Positions 1 to 11,600 of a stretch of DNA of 64,000 nt are shown here, one piece after another. The stretch spans positions 4,898,001-4,962,000 of the forward strand of contig OU342630.1 of assembly GCA_910589415.1 (NCBI GenBank), in the 5' to 3' direction. Source of the stretch: Malachius bipustulatus (Eukaryota > Arthropoda > Insecta > Coleoptera > Melyridae). The notes below the pieces were generated by a model. It had not been told where the DNA came from. It did not search any database and worked only from the letters and a program-made list of their open reading frames with translations. Within the stretch, counting starts at the first letter, position 1. Each line of letters starts with the position of its first letter. The translations under genes were made by a program, and so were the position numbers.

Positions 1-1208
1 CCTATACCTACGTAAATTATTTTCATTCATTTTTCAAGTTCCATTATTATCAACGACAGTAGGTAATTATTGTAGGTAGGTACTATTGCAAATAAATTGG
101 AAATCAAGGTGGCTTCCTATAGTGACAGAATGGTTTAAATAACTGTTCGAAATCACTTTCATGTGACGAAGAAATCGATTGGCTTGTTCTTTAGTTCATA
201 TAGTTCCCTTGGCCACTTGTTATTCGAAAGCCACCTAGAAGTGAAATATTTTCAGTTTTGCCACTACGGTTTGAGTGACGAACCCTTCATAGTCGTAAAA
301 TGTGACAAACGCCACTTATAAAGTTATATTCTCCTAGGCGGCCATATTTACGGATAAACCTCTTGCCGCCATTACCGCAAAGATTATGTAAACGATCTGA
401 TAAATAGTAAATTTTGATCAATATGGCACAGAATTTAAAAAAAAAATTGCTTTTGCGTTTCTTGTAAGTAATATTTATCGATAAAAAATAACTTCTTGCC
501 GCAGACAGCTTATCACACACTAACCGTACGTGAAATTACGTTTCAAGTTTTTTTTTTTAAGTCGTTTTTATGGCGGCGCTTAGTAAGATTTCGATTTATT
601 ACATAAATGTTTCACAATAAAGTTGCGTTCGTTTGTAATTTGTTGGGCGAGTGCAGACGCACGCTCCCTCCTTAATAATTTGTGTATACCTATGTAGATT
701 CAAAGAATGAGTTGAGTTCTTCATTTTCCATGCCGTCCCGATCTTGTTTTGTTTAGCAAGACTAGCAATACGATAGGAATAGGAAGGTAAAAATATGACA
801 TTGCGGCTGTAAGACAGAGAGCGAAACCCCAACAACAACTAGTATGTGCGCGCCGCGCGGACTGCGCGAAGATACAAGGGATGGAGCCCGCCACCATACA
901 TCCACGGTGTGGCCACGTGACCGTGATGTGGCCAAGCCGTGGCACGGTCAGATCTAATCACGTCGCCGGAACTAGATAACCACTTAAAAATTGTTCCCCA
1001 TTTTAGTGGTAACCACGTAATAGAACCGTTGCTTTCATGTGGCCACCACTCGTGGCGGGAACTTTTAATGTATCTTCTGCAGTGGCCCTCACGTTGTCTC
1101 CACTAAAAATGCTACTTGGGTAAGTGATAATGTTAGTGCAATAGGTGTTAAAAGTGATTAAAACGTAAGTAGTTTAAGATTGAAATTTTGTTTTAGTTAA
1201 GTTAGCTA
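1..1208. other. Non-coding left flank with GTGG/CCAC-rich tract
   Basis: I see no convincing gene here. Short open frames near 287-945 are low-complexity and unlike any family I know. The stretch 890-1100 is unusually rich in GTGG and CCAC words, including GTGGCCAC near 909 and 1038. A GTAAGT at about 1119 and a pyrimidine-rich stretch ending in TTTTAG just before 1200 could be donor and acceptor of a short 5'-leader intron ahead of the gag start at 1209; this is inference. The 5' LTR expected for the Ty3 element starting downstream was not found here. Confidence 0.4.
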
Positions 1209-2503
1209 ATGAGTCTAGTTGAGCCATTCGGTTTCATCCATGATGAGCTTAAGGTAATTTTAAGAAATCTTAGTAAAGACAATCTGAAGAACAAGAAAGA
1301 CGTTCTGATTTAGAAGTCATAAATAGGAAAATAAACAAAATAAATGATTTAGAGAAGGATTTTACTCTAACTAGGGATGCATTCAATAAGTCTAAAGTAA
1401 CTGATAAGGAAATAATTCAAAAAGCAAAGTCATATGTAGAAAAGAATGAAGCTTTAATTAATGAAATTAGAGGTATACTAGCCGATAGATTAGACAAAGC
1501 TAGAGGTCGTAACTCTCAGACAGATTTAGACATTGCTAGTAATATAAACGTCAAGATGACAGAAAAATTTGATCTTAGAACGGCAGCAATGCTGCTACCG
1601 GTCATGGATGGAACAGAAAATGGCACTAGACAATTAATCGATGCAATCGAATTATATGATGGCTTATTGGATGACAATGGTAAAAAATTGCTCACAAACT
1701 ATGTTTTAAAAACCAAGTTAACGCAATCTGCTAAATTACGTTTGAATAAGGCTTATGCATCCAATGCAGAACTTATTATTGATATTAAAAAATATTTGGT
1801 TCCCAAAAAATCTGTAGCTGCCCTTTCGTCTGAGCTTCATTATTCCAAGCAAAGTCAGCAATCAGTTGAGGACTTTGGCAATGCGATTGAAAAACTTATG
1901 GTAAATTTAACATTAGCTGAAGCTGATGGTGATGATGATAAAATGGCGGTTTTGGCAAATACCAATGAAAAAATAGCGATCAATTCCTTTGCAAATGGAC
2001 TTAGAGATCCAAATTTAAAAACAATTGTGAAAGCTAGGAATTATTCTCAATTAAGGGTTGCAATCAGGGGCGCACAAGATGAAGAAAACTCAAAGCAAAA
2101 TTATAGTTCCGGTCATGCGTTTTATGCATACAATAATAATAGAGGTAGAATTAGGACCGGTACAAATAGATTCACGTCTAGATTTCAAAATAATAGGACA
2201 CCACATAGGTTCAATCATAATCATTCGAATCGGCCGCGAGCCCAAAATTATAATGCCTATTCTAACACCAGAAATCAAAACGGATCCTACAATAATCGGA
2301 ATTCTAACAGAGGTAGTAGGAATTTTTCACGTGGACGATCTGGAAACTCAGTAAATAATAATTATTCCCACCGAGGATATTTTGCACATTCCGATAATAA
2401 TATTAGACCATTCAATGAAAGTCAAAGTTCATCAGCGTCCACATCTTCATCCACGACAGTAGAGACAACATTTTTTCGTCCCTTCAAGAAGCAAAATCAA
2501 TAA
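1209..2503 (+). pseudogene. gag: Ty3-A gag (N-terminal frameshift)
   Basis: This encodes a retrotransposon capsid/nucleocapsid protein. An ATG at 1209 opens a frame that runs to a TAG at 1311. The same protein appears to continue in another frame from about 1290 (Asn/Lys/Glu-rich helical segment) through an internal ATG at 1556 to the stop at 2501-2503. This suggests one small indel near 1290-1307. The body is helical capsid-like sequence followed by an Asn/Arg/Gly-rich basic tail (about 2090-2400) in place of a CCHC knuckle, as in 17.6/297-type gags. Family assignment rests on position before protease and on composition; the frameshift is seen directly. Confidence 0.75.
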
Positions 2504-3590
2504 AAAATTTGACAAAGTTTTCAGTATAAATGGAATTAATTTTGTAAGGATAAGTTATAGGAATAGGACATTAGTATTTTTATTAGATACCGGAGCATCT
2601 ATAAGTTTGATGTCCGAATTATGTTTAGAAAAGGATGAAATAGTTGATTATAAAAATAACACAAATATTGAGGGAATATCTGGATCAGTGAAATCATTAG
2701 GCTCTGTAAATATTTCATTCGGTATAGGTGAATGTATCATTGATCATGACTTTTCAGTCATACAACAATTTAGTGAGCATATACATGAAGTACTAGGAAC
2801 TGATTTCCTCATCAAATATTCTGTAGTTATAAATTACGAAAATTTTTCATTTTCTTTTTGGAACAATAACCAAAAGTTCAATGTAGGTTTAAATTCTGAT
2901 TTTAGTCAAATAACTAAAATTCCACCTAGATGCGAAATAATCAAATATTTTCATATAGACACTGATCGCGATTGTGTAGTCACACAAGAAGAGATAGCCG
3001 ACGGAGTATTTTTAGCAAATACCATTGTAAAACCTAATAAGAATTGGATACCTGTTAGGTTGTTAAATACAAATGACAGGGAAGTACAATTGAAAAATTT
3101 CAAACCTCGAGTCGAATTTCTTTATTTATATGACACGATACAATTTGACGATGATTCTTTTATAACTGTTGAGCGAGTTGACAAACTTTTACAGAAAATT
3201 GATACCAAAAATCTAAATTGTGATGAAAAAGAGTCGATTCAACGAATTTGTGCTAAATTCTCGGACGTATTCTACATGGAAAATGATCCTCTCTCAGTTA
3301 CACCCGTTTACAAACAAAAGATTAGGTTACAGCCGGGTGCAGTTCCATCGTACATTAAACCGTATAGGTTGCCGTATGCTCAGAAAGATGAGATAAATAA
3401 ACAAATTAATAAAATGCTACATGATAAGGTGATCGAACCAGCAAGTTCCGAGTGGTCGTCGCCTTTGCTTCTGGTAAGTAAAAAACCTGACAGTAAGGGA
3501 AACAAAAAATATAGAGTAGTGATCGATTATAGGCAACTAAACCAAAGAATAGAAGATGATAAATTTCCATTACCATCGATTGAGGAGATA
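2463..3590 (+). pseudogene. pol: Ty3-A pol, first part: protease and start of RT
   Basis: The pol frame opens after a stop at 2460-2462 and overlaps the end of gag by 41 nt. It lies in the +1 frame relative to gag, where -1 is commoner. The aspartic protease active site LLDTGASISLM lies near 2580-2612. The RT N-terminal region follows, with the conserved EWSSPLLLVSKK and YRVVIDYRQLN motifs near 3450-3540. The frame is cut at 3590 inside the RT by the Ty3-B LTR. The rest resumes in frame at 18032 after removing Ty3-B and one copy of the 4-bp target duplication GATA. Confidence 0.88.
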
Positions 3591-6334
3591 TGCAGCGTGC
3601 CTTGCACGCTACGTTTTCTTTTTCAAAATTTTAGTTCTCGATTTGGAATATTTTTATAAAGTTCAGAAAAGTTATGATTGACTGTACATTTTCGCTGATG
3701 TAAGAGGCTGTATTAGGCAAAGATCACGAACGAACATCTGGCGGTCGTTAAGAAATTCTTGCTTTTGTTATTTAAGTAAGACGTAGAAAACATGTCTGGT
3801 CGATTTTCTGTCCCGGTTCTGGGTTTTCAGAGTTTGAAAAGTATATCATCTTATGCGAATTAATTTTCCGCGTCTAACGAGACCACTCTCATCTTGCTAC
3901 TCTAGATTTCCGATTAGTTATCCAGATAAAACCTAAAATATTATTTCTTTGGGTGTGGGTTAAAAGAAAGGAAGAGATCGTTGAGAAGACCCATAAAGAA
4001 ACATATAAAAACTTGCATTTCGTTCTGAGACACGACAGGCCTCGAGTATATGCGGATTCACGATTGTGAAATTTAAGTTTGGATAGAGGGAGAACGTGAG
4101 AGATTGGTCGTACTGTCGAGAGTGTGCCTACGTATATGAGAATCGATATGACACCGTCGCGTGCGAGTTTTAAGTGTTGCATACCGTCAATGATGAGGTT
4201 TGGATTTGAAAGTAGGTCAACAATTTCGGTTAGACAGTGGTTAGGGCGCATGCGGTAGCGTCATCCCAGAAAATTATAAATGGAGATAAAGGACGCTTCA
4301 GGTTCATTTTTCGGTCTGAATTAGGCAGATCATGTAGCTTGTCTACAAATTCGTGAATTAATATTAGTCCCTTGTGTAAGTATATAGATATTATTATGGT
4401 GAAGTTATTTCTGTGAAAGATGCAGTCTTACGTGAGTAATCTTCTGAATTTAATTTTGGTCATTATAACTAATGTTCGCTTTCTTGTCTTTACAGACAAG
4501 GGACTTACTTTCTTACTACTAGACTTAAGTTTTGGACTTAATTTTGGGACTTAATTTTGGGACTTAGTTTTGGACGTAGTTTTGGACGTAGTTTTGAACT
4601 TTAGTTTTGACTTACTTTTGAGCTTCGAGTTCTAGAGTGTTAGGTCCCGACTTCCAGTTTTGATTTTTAACTACTAATTTCCAATTTCCAGTTTTTGATT
4701 TCGAACTTTGAATTTCTAAGTTTTAACTTTTGATTCCTGAATGTTAATTTCGAACTTCTAGTTTCTGAGTTTTGAGTTCCAACTTTCAAACTTCTGATTC
4801 ACATGAAAGTTTACATAAAGATTCGATCATGTGGAGGCTTGTGTAGGTAGGTACCTACCTAGGTAGGTATACTAACCTGTGTGAAGGGTTATATTTGAAG
4901 AAGCTTGGAGAAATAAAGAAGAGTGGTGGAGTTTAAGTTGAAGGCATGGAAGGTTTCATCAGGCAGAGGTCCTAGCGTTTTGATATTTGGTCGTTACAAG
5001 GTTGAAGCGGGAGCAGTCCAGCTCATCCGGCACCTGGAGCACCAACCAAGGGGTGCTAACACCAGTACAAAGGCAGTTCCAGTAACCATGCCGGCCTATT
5101 CTTTGATCATCGCGCTTAGGTTAGAGGAACCTTAGTTCGTCAGTTTTGGAATGGAGTTTTGAATAATAAGGTATGTCTTTATGAGTGAATAAACTTTTAC
5201 TAATTTTCCAACAACCAAGAAAATTAAATAAATTCAAGTACAGTGTTTAATTGATTTCATCACCTATGACTTTCTAAGTGAATCTGATTTTTGATAATAT
5301 GTTATGAACTTTTATTGTGGTCAACGAGTGACTAATGTAATGGTTATGTATAAAAATAATTTATTAAATTTATCGTGTGTGTTTAGGATTTTGAGTTAGA
5401 GATGATCATTTTGTAAATTAAATTTTGAATTTCAGATTTTGTAGGTAGATACCTGTTTTTATATTGAAACTTTTGCTTAAGATAAATTTAAATTTTTGAT
5501 AAATAACTTCTGATCTAACTCTGAGTTCTATTCAGAATAATACCTATGTGTTAGTTTAGAAATTGATTAATAGAATATGAGATTTAGAAATTTTTATCTG
5601 AACTATTGAAATGATATAGGTACCTATCTTGAATTTTAGTCATGTAAGTTTGATATCATTGGTAATGAGGTAATATTTATGCTTGAATGTTTGAGTCAGG
5701 ATTACTGATTTTGATTATTAAATTGATTGTTTATGTGTAAGATCTATTGGTGATTACCAGTCTATTGTACTGATGAAATTGATTTTAATAAATCTTTGTA
5801 TTAAAATTCAAAAATTTTAGAGTATTGAGAATCAACCCTCCTCATGTTCTTTTTAAATTATTTATTCAGAAATTAGAGTAACATCAAGAATAAGGTGATA
5901 TATTCTGGTATATTTTGGTGAGGTTTATTAATTTTTGTTATTGTTTTTAAAATTGTTAGGAGTTACTACGGGTCCAGTCTGGTTCGGTGAATGCTGGATT
6001 TTCCAGAGGAAGGCCACATTTATCTGTCCTGGACTGGATAAACACAACGAACCTTTTGATTAAGTTTGGTTTTGGTTTGATACTTTGGAAATTTAGACGA
6101 TCACTTTTCAAAATTTAAAATTTATTTTTGTTACGACATTTAGAATATTTGGGTGGGGCATTCGAAATTTGATATGTTCCACTCGACAGGCCAATGTGGC
6201 TAATGTTACAAATTTGCCTAGTCACATTGAGATCTGTCAATAGCCACCTCCTTCTTTTCTGGGTTAAGGTAAGTGAATTATTTTTTATTATTCAACTTTT
6301 TGAGTGGGAGTAAGCGAGGGGGAGGAAGGCTCCA
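3591..6334 (+). repeat. Ty3-B 5' LTR (2744 bp)
   Basis: A direct repeat of 14928-18031 with TG...CA termini. It starts with a 7-bp inverted repeat around a 3-base loop (AGCGTGC-CTT-GCACGCT). Internal features are a run of short imperfect repeats of GGACTTAATTTTG type at about 4530-4620 and a TAGGTAGGTACCTACC cluster at about 4843-4870. Short open frames inside it are the same in both LTRs and look fortuitous. Its length is several times that of a typical insect Ty3 LTR. Confidence 0.95.
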
Positions 6335-6336
6335 AG

Positions 6337-6354
6337 TGGTGCCGTGACCAGGAT
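6337..6354 (+). promoter_or_regulatory. Ty3-B primer binding site (tRNA-His)
   Basis: Two bases after the 5' LTR lies TGGTGCCGTGACCAGGAT. It is complementary over 18 nt to the 3' end of animal tRNA-His including the added CCA, as I recall that tRNA. This would prime minus-strand DNA synthesis. Its position next to the LTR end at 6334 supports the LTR boundary. Confidence 0.85.
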
Positions 6355-6883
6355 AAATCAATCTCCTTATTCTTTTTTCGAAAACTTTCTCAAACTTTGA
6401 GAAGAATTAATGAACATGAGGTGTTGGTGTTTTCATGATTTTTGAGAAAAACTTTTTCAAAGTTTAGACAAGTAAAGACAAATACCTTTCTTAGTTGCGT
6501 AAAGTTTACAGATGGACTAAAACCAAAAGGTAAGGTTTGAAATTTTCAACGAAGGACTTCGAGGGAATTCAGACCTGTGGTATTTGAGTCCGTGTTGTTT
6601 TCTTTTTGACGTTTCAGCTTTTTAGGTTCCAGCCCAGACGGTGTGGTAAACCTGAAGATGTGGTTTTCGAGTTCGATAATTTTTTTAATTTTTCGGCTTA
6701 GGTGGAGTTACAGATAGAATCAGCAACAATCTGATTTTTGAGATTTTGGTTTTGGATAATTCTGTTAGGTCAGGTCAAGTCAACGAAGAAAAGAAACGGG
6801 ATTTTCGTTTTCTTTGTTTCAGGTAAAGTTGGTTGAAAAGTCTTGTTTGAGAATTTTGAGGCAGAAATTTTTTGAGATAAATT
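6355..6883 (+). other. Ty3-B untranslated leader
   Basis: 529 bp lie between the primer site and the gag start codon. It is AT-rich with many short stops in all frames and no recognisable gene. The packaging signal would be expected here, but I cannot identify it by eye. Confidence 0.6.
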
Positions 6884-8686
6884 GTGAAAATGGATTTTAT
6901 TGAGGAAAATACTACAGTCGGTTTTGAGGTCGTTGATCTCAAGGTAGATGAGATTAAGTATGAAATTTTATTAAGAGGAGAAGTTCCACATTGGAACGGA
7001 AATTATAGGCGGGCCCAATTGAGTCAACTTTTGAGAATAAATGGAGGAGTCACTGTGACTATCTCTCCTTTCGATTTTAATGAGGATTTGAGTCAAGTTT
7101 TGGATTCTATTTTGGATATGACTGAAATATTACACGATGAGGTAATTATTTCCCCTCAGTCTAATGTAGCTAGGAGATTTTCTTCGAGGTTAGCTCATTT
7201 GTTAGGAAGGATAGATAGGATGAAGGTCACTTCCGATATCCAGACTGCTAGTCGAGATCAGGTTAGAGCAGATGCTCTACGATTGCGAGACGATTTTAAG
7301 AAAAAAATTGTCGGTGAGGTAGTCAGTTCGAGAACAGAAATCCCACAAAGATCGCAGGCCTCTCTTTTAGATCAAGCATTTGATAGGTTATCATGCCATA
7401 GTGCTTCTACTACTCATGAAGGTAATCTTCATACGGTTTCGAGAGTCCCTTCGAATCTTCCAGAAGATCTATCGTTAAGGAGGTTAGGCTTAAGAAGCCA
7501 TAACACCAATCCGTTTTTAGATTGTGACCAGGTACCCTTTGATTATGATAATCAGGCACATTCGAGCAGTTTTGTACCCCCAGTGAGAAATCCATCACCC
7601 ACTTTCTCACAGTTTAGTCTCAATTCTCAAGTTCCATCCATCCAGTTAGTAGCGCCTATAGATAAGGTCATCCCGGTGTATAAATGGGGATTATGTTTTA
7701 CTGGTAAGGAAAAGGGAATTGAAGTTATAAAATTTTTAGAAAGGGTGCGCGAACTTAGTCAAGCTAGGGGAGTTCCCCTTGATACAGTTTTTAATAGTGC
7801 AGTCGATCTATTTAAGGAACCAGCTCTCTCATGGTTCCGAAGCATTAAGTATCAGTTGAGGTCTTGGCGAGACTTGGAGGCAAGGATTGGTAATACTTTC
7901 ATCCCTCCAAATTACGATGAAGAACTCCTAGAGGAGATTCGCTCCTTTAGGCAAAGGAATAATGAAAATGTCGTTACGTTTATTGCGAATTTAAGGATGA
8001 AGTTTTCGCATCTTCTAAATCCAATTTCTATTCCGGAACAGTTGAAGATAGTTAGGAGAAACCTCCTACCCGATTTGAATTCGAAGTTGTGTTTGATTGA
8101 TCTGGTTTCCTATGAGCAGTTGGAATGTCTATGCAGGCAGATCGCGAAGAATTCGGTGATAATGAGTGGAGTAGAGGGTAAGGTCCGTGTAGGTAGACCC
8201 CAGGCAGCACCTGTGGGAACGACGGTTAGGGAAGCGAAGGAAACCCCAAAGGTTAAAGTAGAGACCCCTCGTCCACCTCTTCCTCCCCGAAGATTTGCGA
8301 ATGCCCCAAATCAGTCGATGAATAAGTCAGACCGACCCCCAGTCAGCTCTTTTTCCTGTTGGAATTGTGACCAGGCGGGTCATTCATTTAATTTTTGTCC
8401 ACATCCACTTGAGAAATTTTGTTTTTCGTGCGGTTTGAAAGGAGCAATAGCGCCTTCTTGTCCCCGATGTCATCATTCAGGGAAAGATAATCAGGAAGCA
8501 GTTGAGTCCAAAGACGTTAAGAAGGTGGTGGATTGTCCAGAAACTCGGGAGTCCAATTTAGGTAAAGAAAGTTCTAAGGCAGATTCAAAAAACGAGTCAG
8601 CGAGAGAAGATTTTGGCGCGACTTCCCTCGAGTTTCGAAGACGCCAACCAGGTCCAGAATCAGGTGCGATTCCGAAGAGACGTTAG
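6884..8686 (+). CDS. gag: Ty3-B Gag polyprotein (600 aa)
   Basis: Structural protein that would assemble the cytoplasmic virus-like particle and package element RNA. The reading runs from ATG at 6890 or 6884 (MKMDF) to the TAG at 8684-8686. Residues ~265-430 match the Retrotrans_gag pattern: a KWGLCFTG start, a segment with ALSWFRS, and the helix FIPPNYDEELLEEIRSFRQ. A CCHC zinc knuckle, CWNCDQAGHSFNFC (C-X2-C-X4-H-X4-C), lies near residue 490, with a second cysteine cluster just after it (CFSCG...CPRC) that is not a regular knuckle. A slippery heptamer near residue 568 allows fusion to pol. There are no internal stops, which fits the near-identical LTRs. Confidence 0.92.
   Translation: MKMDFIEENTTVGFEVVDLKVDEIKYEILLRGEVPHWNGNYRRAQLSQLLRINGGVTVTISPFDFNEDLSQVLDSILDMTEILHDEVIISPQSNVARRFSSRLAHLLGRIDRMKVTSDIQTASRDQVRADALRLRDDFKKKIVGEVVSSRTEIPQRSQASLLDQAFDRLSCHSASTTHEGNLHTVSRVPSNLPEDLSLRRLGLRSHNTNPFLDCDQVPFDYDNQAHSSSFVPPVRNPSPTFSQFSLNSQVPSIQLVAPIDKVIPVYKWGLCFTGKEKGIEVIKFLERVRELSQARGVPLDTVFNSAVDLFKEPALSWFRSIKYQLRSWRDLEARIGNTFIPPNYDEELLEEIRSFRQRNNENVVTFIANLRMKFSHLLNPISIPEQLKIVRRNLLPDLNSKLCLIDLVSYEQLECLCRQIAKNSVIMSGVEGKVRVGRPQAAPVGTTVREAKETPKVKVETPRPPLPPRRFANAPNQSMNKSDRPPVSSFSCWNCDQAGHSFNFCPHPLEKFCFSCGLKGAIAPSCPRCHHSGKDNQEAVESKDVKKVVDCPETRESNLGKESSKADSKNESAREDFGATSLEFRRRQPGPESGAIPKRR
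8587..8593 (+). promoter_or_regulatory. -1 ribosomal frameshift heptamer A AAA AAC
   Basis: In the gag frame the codons read TCA AAA AAC, giving the canonical X XXY YYZ slippery heptamer. The pol frame is exactly -1 to gag and is open from 8566, after a TAA at 8563-8565, through 11817. The heptamer therefore lies inside the ~120-nt gag/pol overlap. Slippage here would yield a Gag-Pol fusion after about Gag residue 569. I did not fold the downstream RNA to look for a stimulatory structure. Confidence 0.8.
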
Positions 8687-8697
8687 AATCGAGACAG

Positions 8698-11600
8698 GTG
8701 AACTCGAACCTTTCTAAGCAGATCAGTCCAGTTTTTGAGAGTAAAGATGCAGATAATAGACCGTATATCTCTATTGAGTTAGAGGATTTTGAGATTCTAG
8801 CTCTAGTTGACACTGGGGCAAATATTTCCATCTTAGGTGCAGGAACTGAATCGATTTGGGAACTGTTGGAGTCCAATCGAATTGTTAAAGATAAATTACC
8901 ACGAGTGACTGTAGCAAATGGACAGCCACAAACAGTTCTAGGTACTGTAGTTTTGCCTATTTGTTTTGAGGATAGGTTAATTGAGTTAGAATTTACAATT
9001 ATCCCTACTTTATCTCACGCTGTTATTTTAGGTTCTGATTTTTGCAAGCAGGTTGAGTTGGCTATCGATTTTAAAAATCAAGTTTTCGACATTAATGAGA
9101 TTACAGGAGAGACTCCAAATTTAGGTACTTATCTTGAGGAGTTGTCAGAGAAACAACAGTTGGTTTTAGATAAAGTGATAAAGCAGTACGAATTACTTGC
9201 TTCGAAAGCTCCCGGTCGTACGAGTGAAATTACCCATTTCATAGATACAGGTTCAGCTAGACCCGTGAAGCAGAGGCAGTACCCTCTGTCTCCTGCTATC
9301 ACTAAATTTTTACATCAAGAAGTAGATTCAATGTTAAGAGATGGAGTTATAGAGGAAAGTAATTCAGCTTGGTCAAGTCCGGTGTTGATGGTTCCAAAAA
9401 GTGACGGTACCTACCGTATGTGTTTCGATGGTCGTAAGATAAATGAGTTGACTGTTAAGGATTCCTACCCACTACCGTTGGTAGATAGTATTTTGAGTAA
9501 AGTAGCTGGGTCTACTTATCTATCTTCGATTGATTTAACAAAGGCGTTTTGGAATATTCCCTTGGAGGAAACCTCCAAGCCCAAAACGGCGTTTCAAGTT
9601 CATGGTCGAGGTCTTTTTCAGTTTAAGGTTATGCCTTTTGGGTTGTGTAATGCGGCACAGACGCAACAACGGTTAATGGACCACCTATTTAGGGGTACCA
9701 AGTTTGAAGATCGAGTTTTTACCTATTTGGATGACATTATTTGTGTGTCCAATTCGTTCGAGGAACACATTGCTCTTCTTGCTGAAGTGTTGGAGATTCT
9801 CACTAAAGCCGGGTTGAAAATCAACCTGGATAAGTGTAAGTTCTGTAGAGATTCGTTATCGTTTTTGGGTTATGTGGTAGATAGGAAAGGTCTAAGGACC
9901 GATCCAGGAAAAGTTCAGGCTATTGTTGATATGCCATCACCTAAAACTACCACTGAAGTTAGGAGAGTAATTGGAATCCTCCAATGGTATCGAAAGTTCA
10001 TCCCTAATTTTTCCACCGTGTCTGAGCCAATTACATCGCTTATTAAGGGTCGTAAGAAGCACACTCCAGTTATTTGGACGGAGGAAGCCGAAGAGGCTTT
10101 CCAAAGTCTTAAGGAATTGTTGGTTTCAGCTCCCATTTTAGTCAAACCGGATCCCAATCTACCTTTCTTCATTCAGACGGATGCAAGTGACGTAGGGGTG
10201 GGGGCAATTTTATATCAAGTCAAGGATGATTTTGAGCACCCTATAGCTTATGCTTCTAGAAAGCTTCTCAAGACTGAGAAGAAAAATTACACGGTTACAG
10301 AGAAGGAGTGTCTTGGAGTTATTTTTGGTACTGAAAAATTTAGGTGTTATGTCGAGGGCACAGAATTTACAGTTGTTACTGACCATGCCAGCCTACAATG
10401 GCTGTATAAAATTAAAGATCCAGTCGGCAGAATTGCTAGATGGACAGTCAGGTTGAGTGGATTTAAGTTCAAGGTTGTTCATCGTCCCGGTAAGAATTTG
10501 GTAATGGCTGATTTTCTGTCCAGACATATTTCTTTGATTAATGTTAAATCTTTTACACCAGACACCTGGTATGTTGAGATGATTAATAAAGTCCGCTGTA
10601 ACCCAGCGAAGTTTCCAGATTTTGACGTTAAGGATAATATTTTGTATAAACATATTAGGCCAAAACACGACATCCAGTCCAATTTTTCAGACTGGAAAAT
10701 AGTAGTTCCAACTGAGAATAGGAAAGAGGTTTTTGTTGAGTGTCATGACCATCCAACTTCAGCTCATTTAGGTATTTCAAAGACGTTGGCAAGAATTTTG
10801 GAAAATTATTATTGGCCAGGAGTAAAGGAGTCAGTGAGACGTTATGTTAGATCATGCGAGACTTGTGGTGCCCACAAATCCACAAATCAATCTCCAGCTG
10901 GTTTAGGAGGTAATCAACGTAAAGTCGATTTCCCGTTTCAGTCCATTTCGTTAGATTTTATGGGACCTTTCCCAAGATCTAAATCAGGAAATACCCAATT
11001 GTTAGTTATTACTGATTCTTTCAACCGATTTGTTATAGTAAAACCCCTTCCTAAGGCTACTTCGACCAAGGTCGTGAAAATTTTGGAGAGAGAAATCTTT
11101 TTGGTTTATGGAACTCCAGAGGTCGTGTGTTGTGATAATGGTAGTCAGTTCAGGTCTAGAGAATTCAAAGAATTAATGAAGAAGTACCAGATTCCTAAGA
11201 TCTGGTATAATCCCAGTTATCACCCCCAGGTTAATCCAACCGAAAGGGTGAATAAAGTTTTGGGTAGTGCTATAGCGTCATATATTAAAGATGACGATCA
11301 CCGAACATGGGACGAACATATTTTCGAGATTGCTCAGGCAATTAATACCTCGGTACATGAGTCCACAGGGTACTCACCCTCTTTTTTGGTTTTTGGACGA
11401 TATACTCCCGTGAATGGTAGTTTTTATAAGGATGTTGATTATAGTTCTTTTGACCCAGTCGATTTTTCCAATCGACTTAAATGGCAGTCCGAAGTGAGCA
11501 AAGTTCCTAAACTTTATCCCCAAATCCAGGAGAAAATTAGAAAATCTTTTGAGAAAAATGTTAAGAGGTATAACCTTCGTAGGCGAGAGGTTAATTATCA

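Noticed and set aside
1..1208. 5' LTR of Ty3-A
   Set aside because: No segment resembles the 3' LTR start TGTGATGG or end CATCACA next to a primer site.
3889..4251. 120-codon minus-strand frame, repeated at 15226-15588
   Set aside because: It occurs twice only because it lies inside the Ty3-B LTRs. It has no motif, and the LTR copies are too young for the repeated openness to mean selection.
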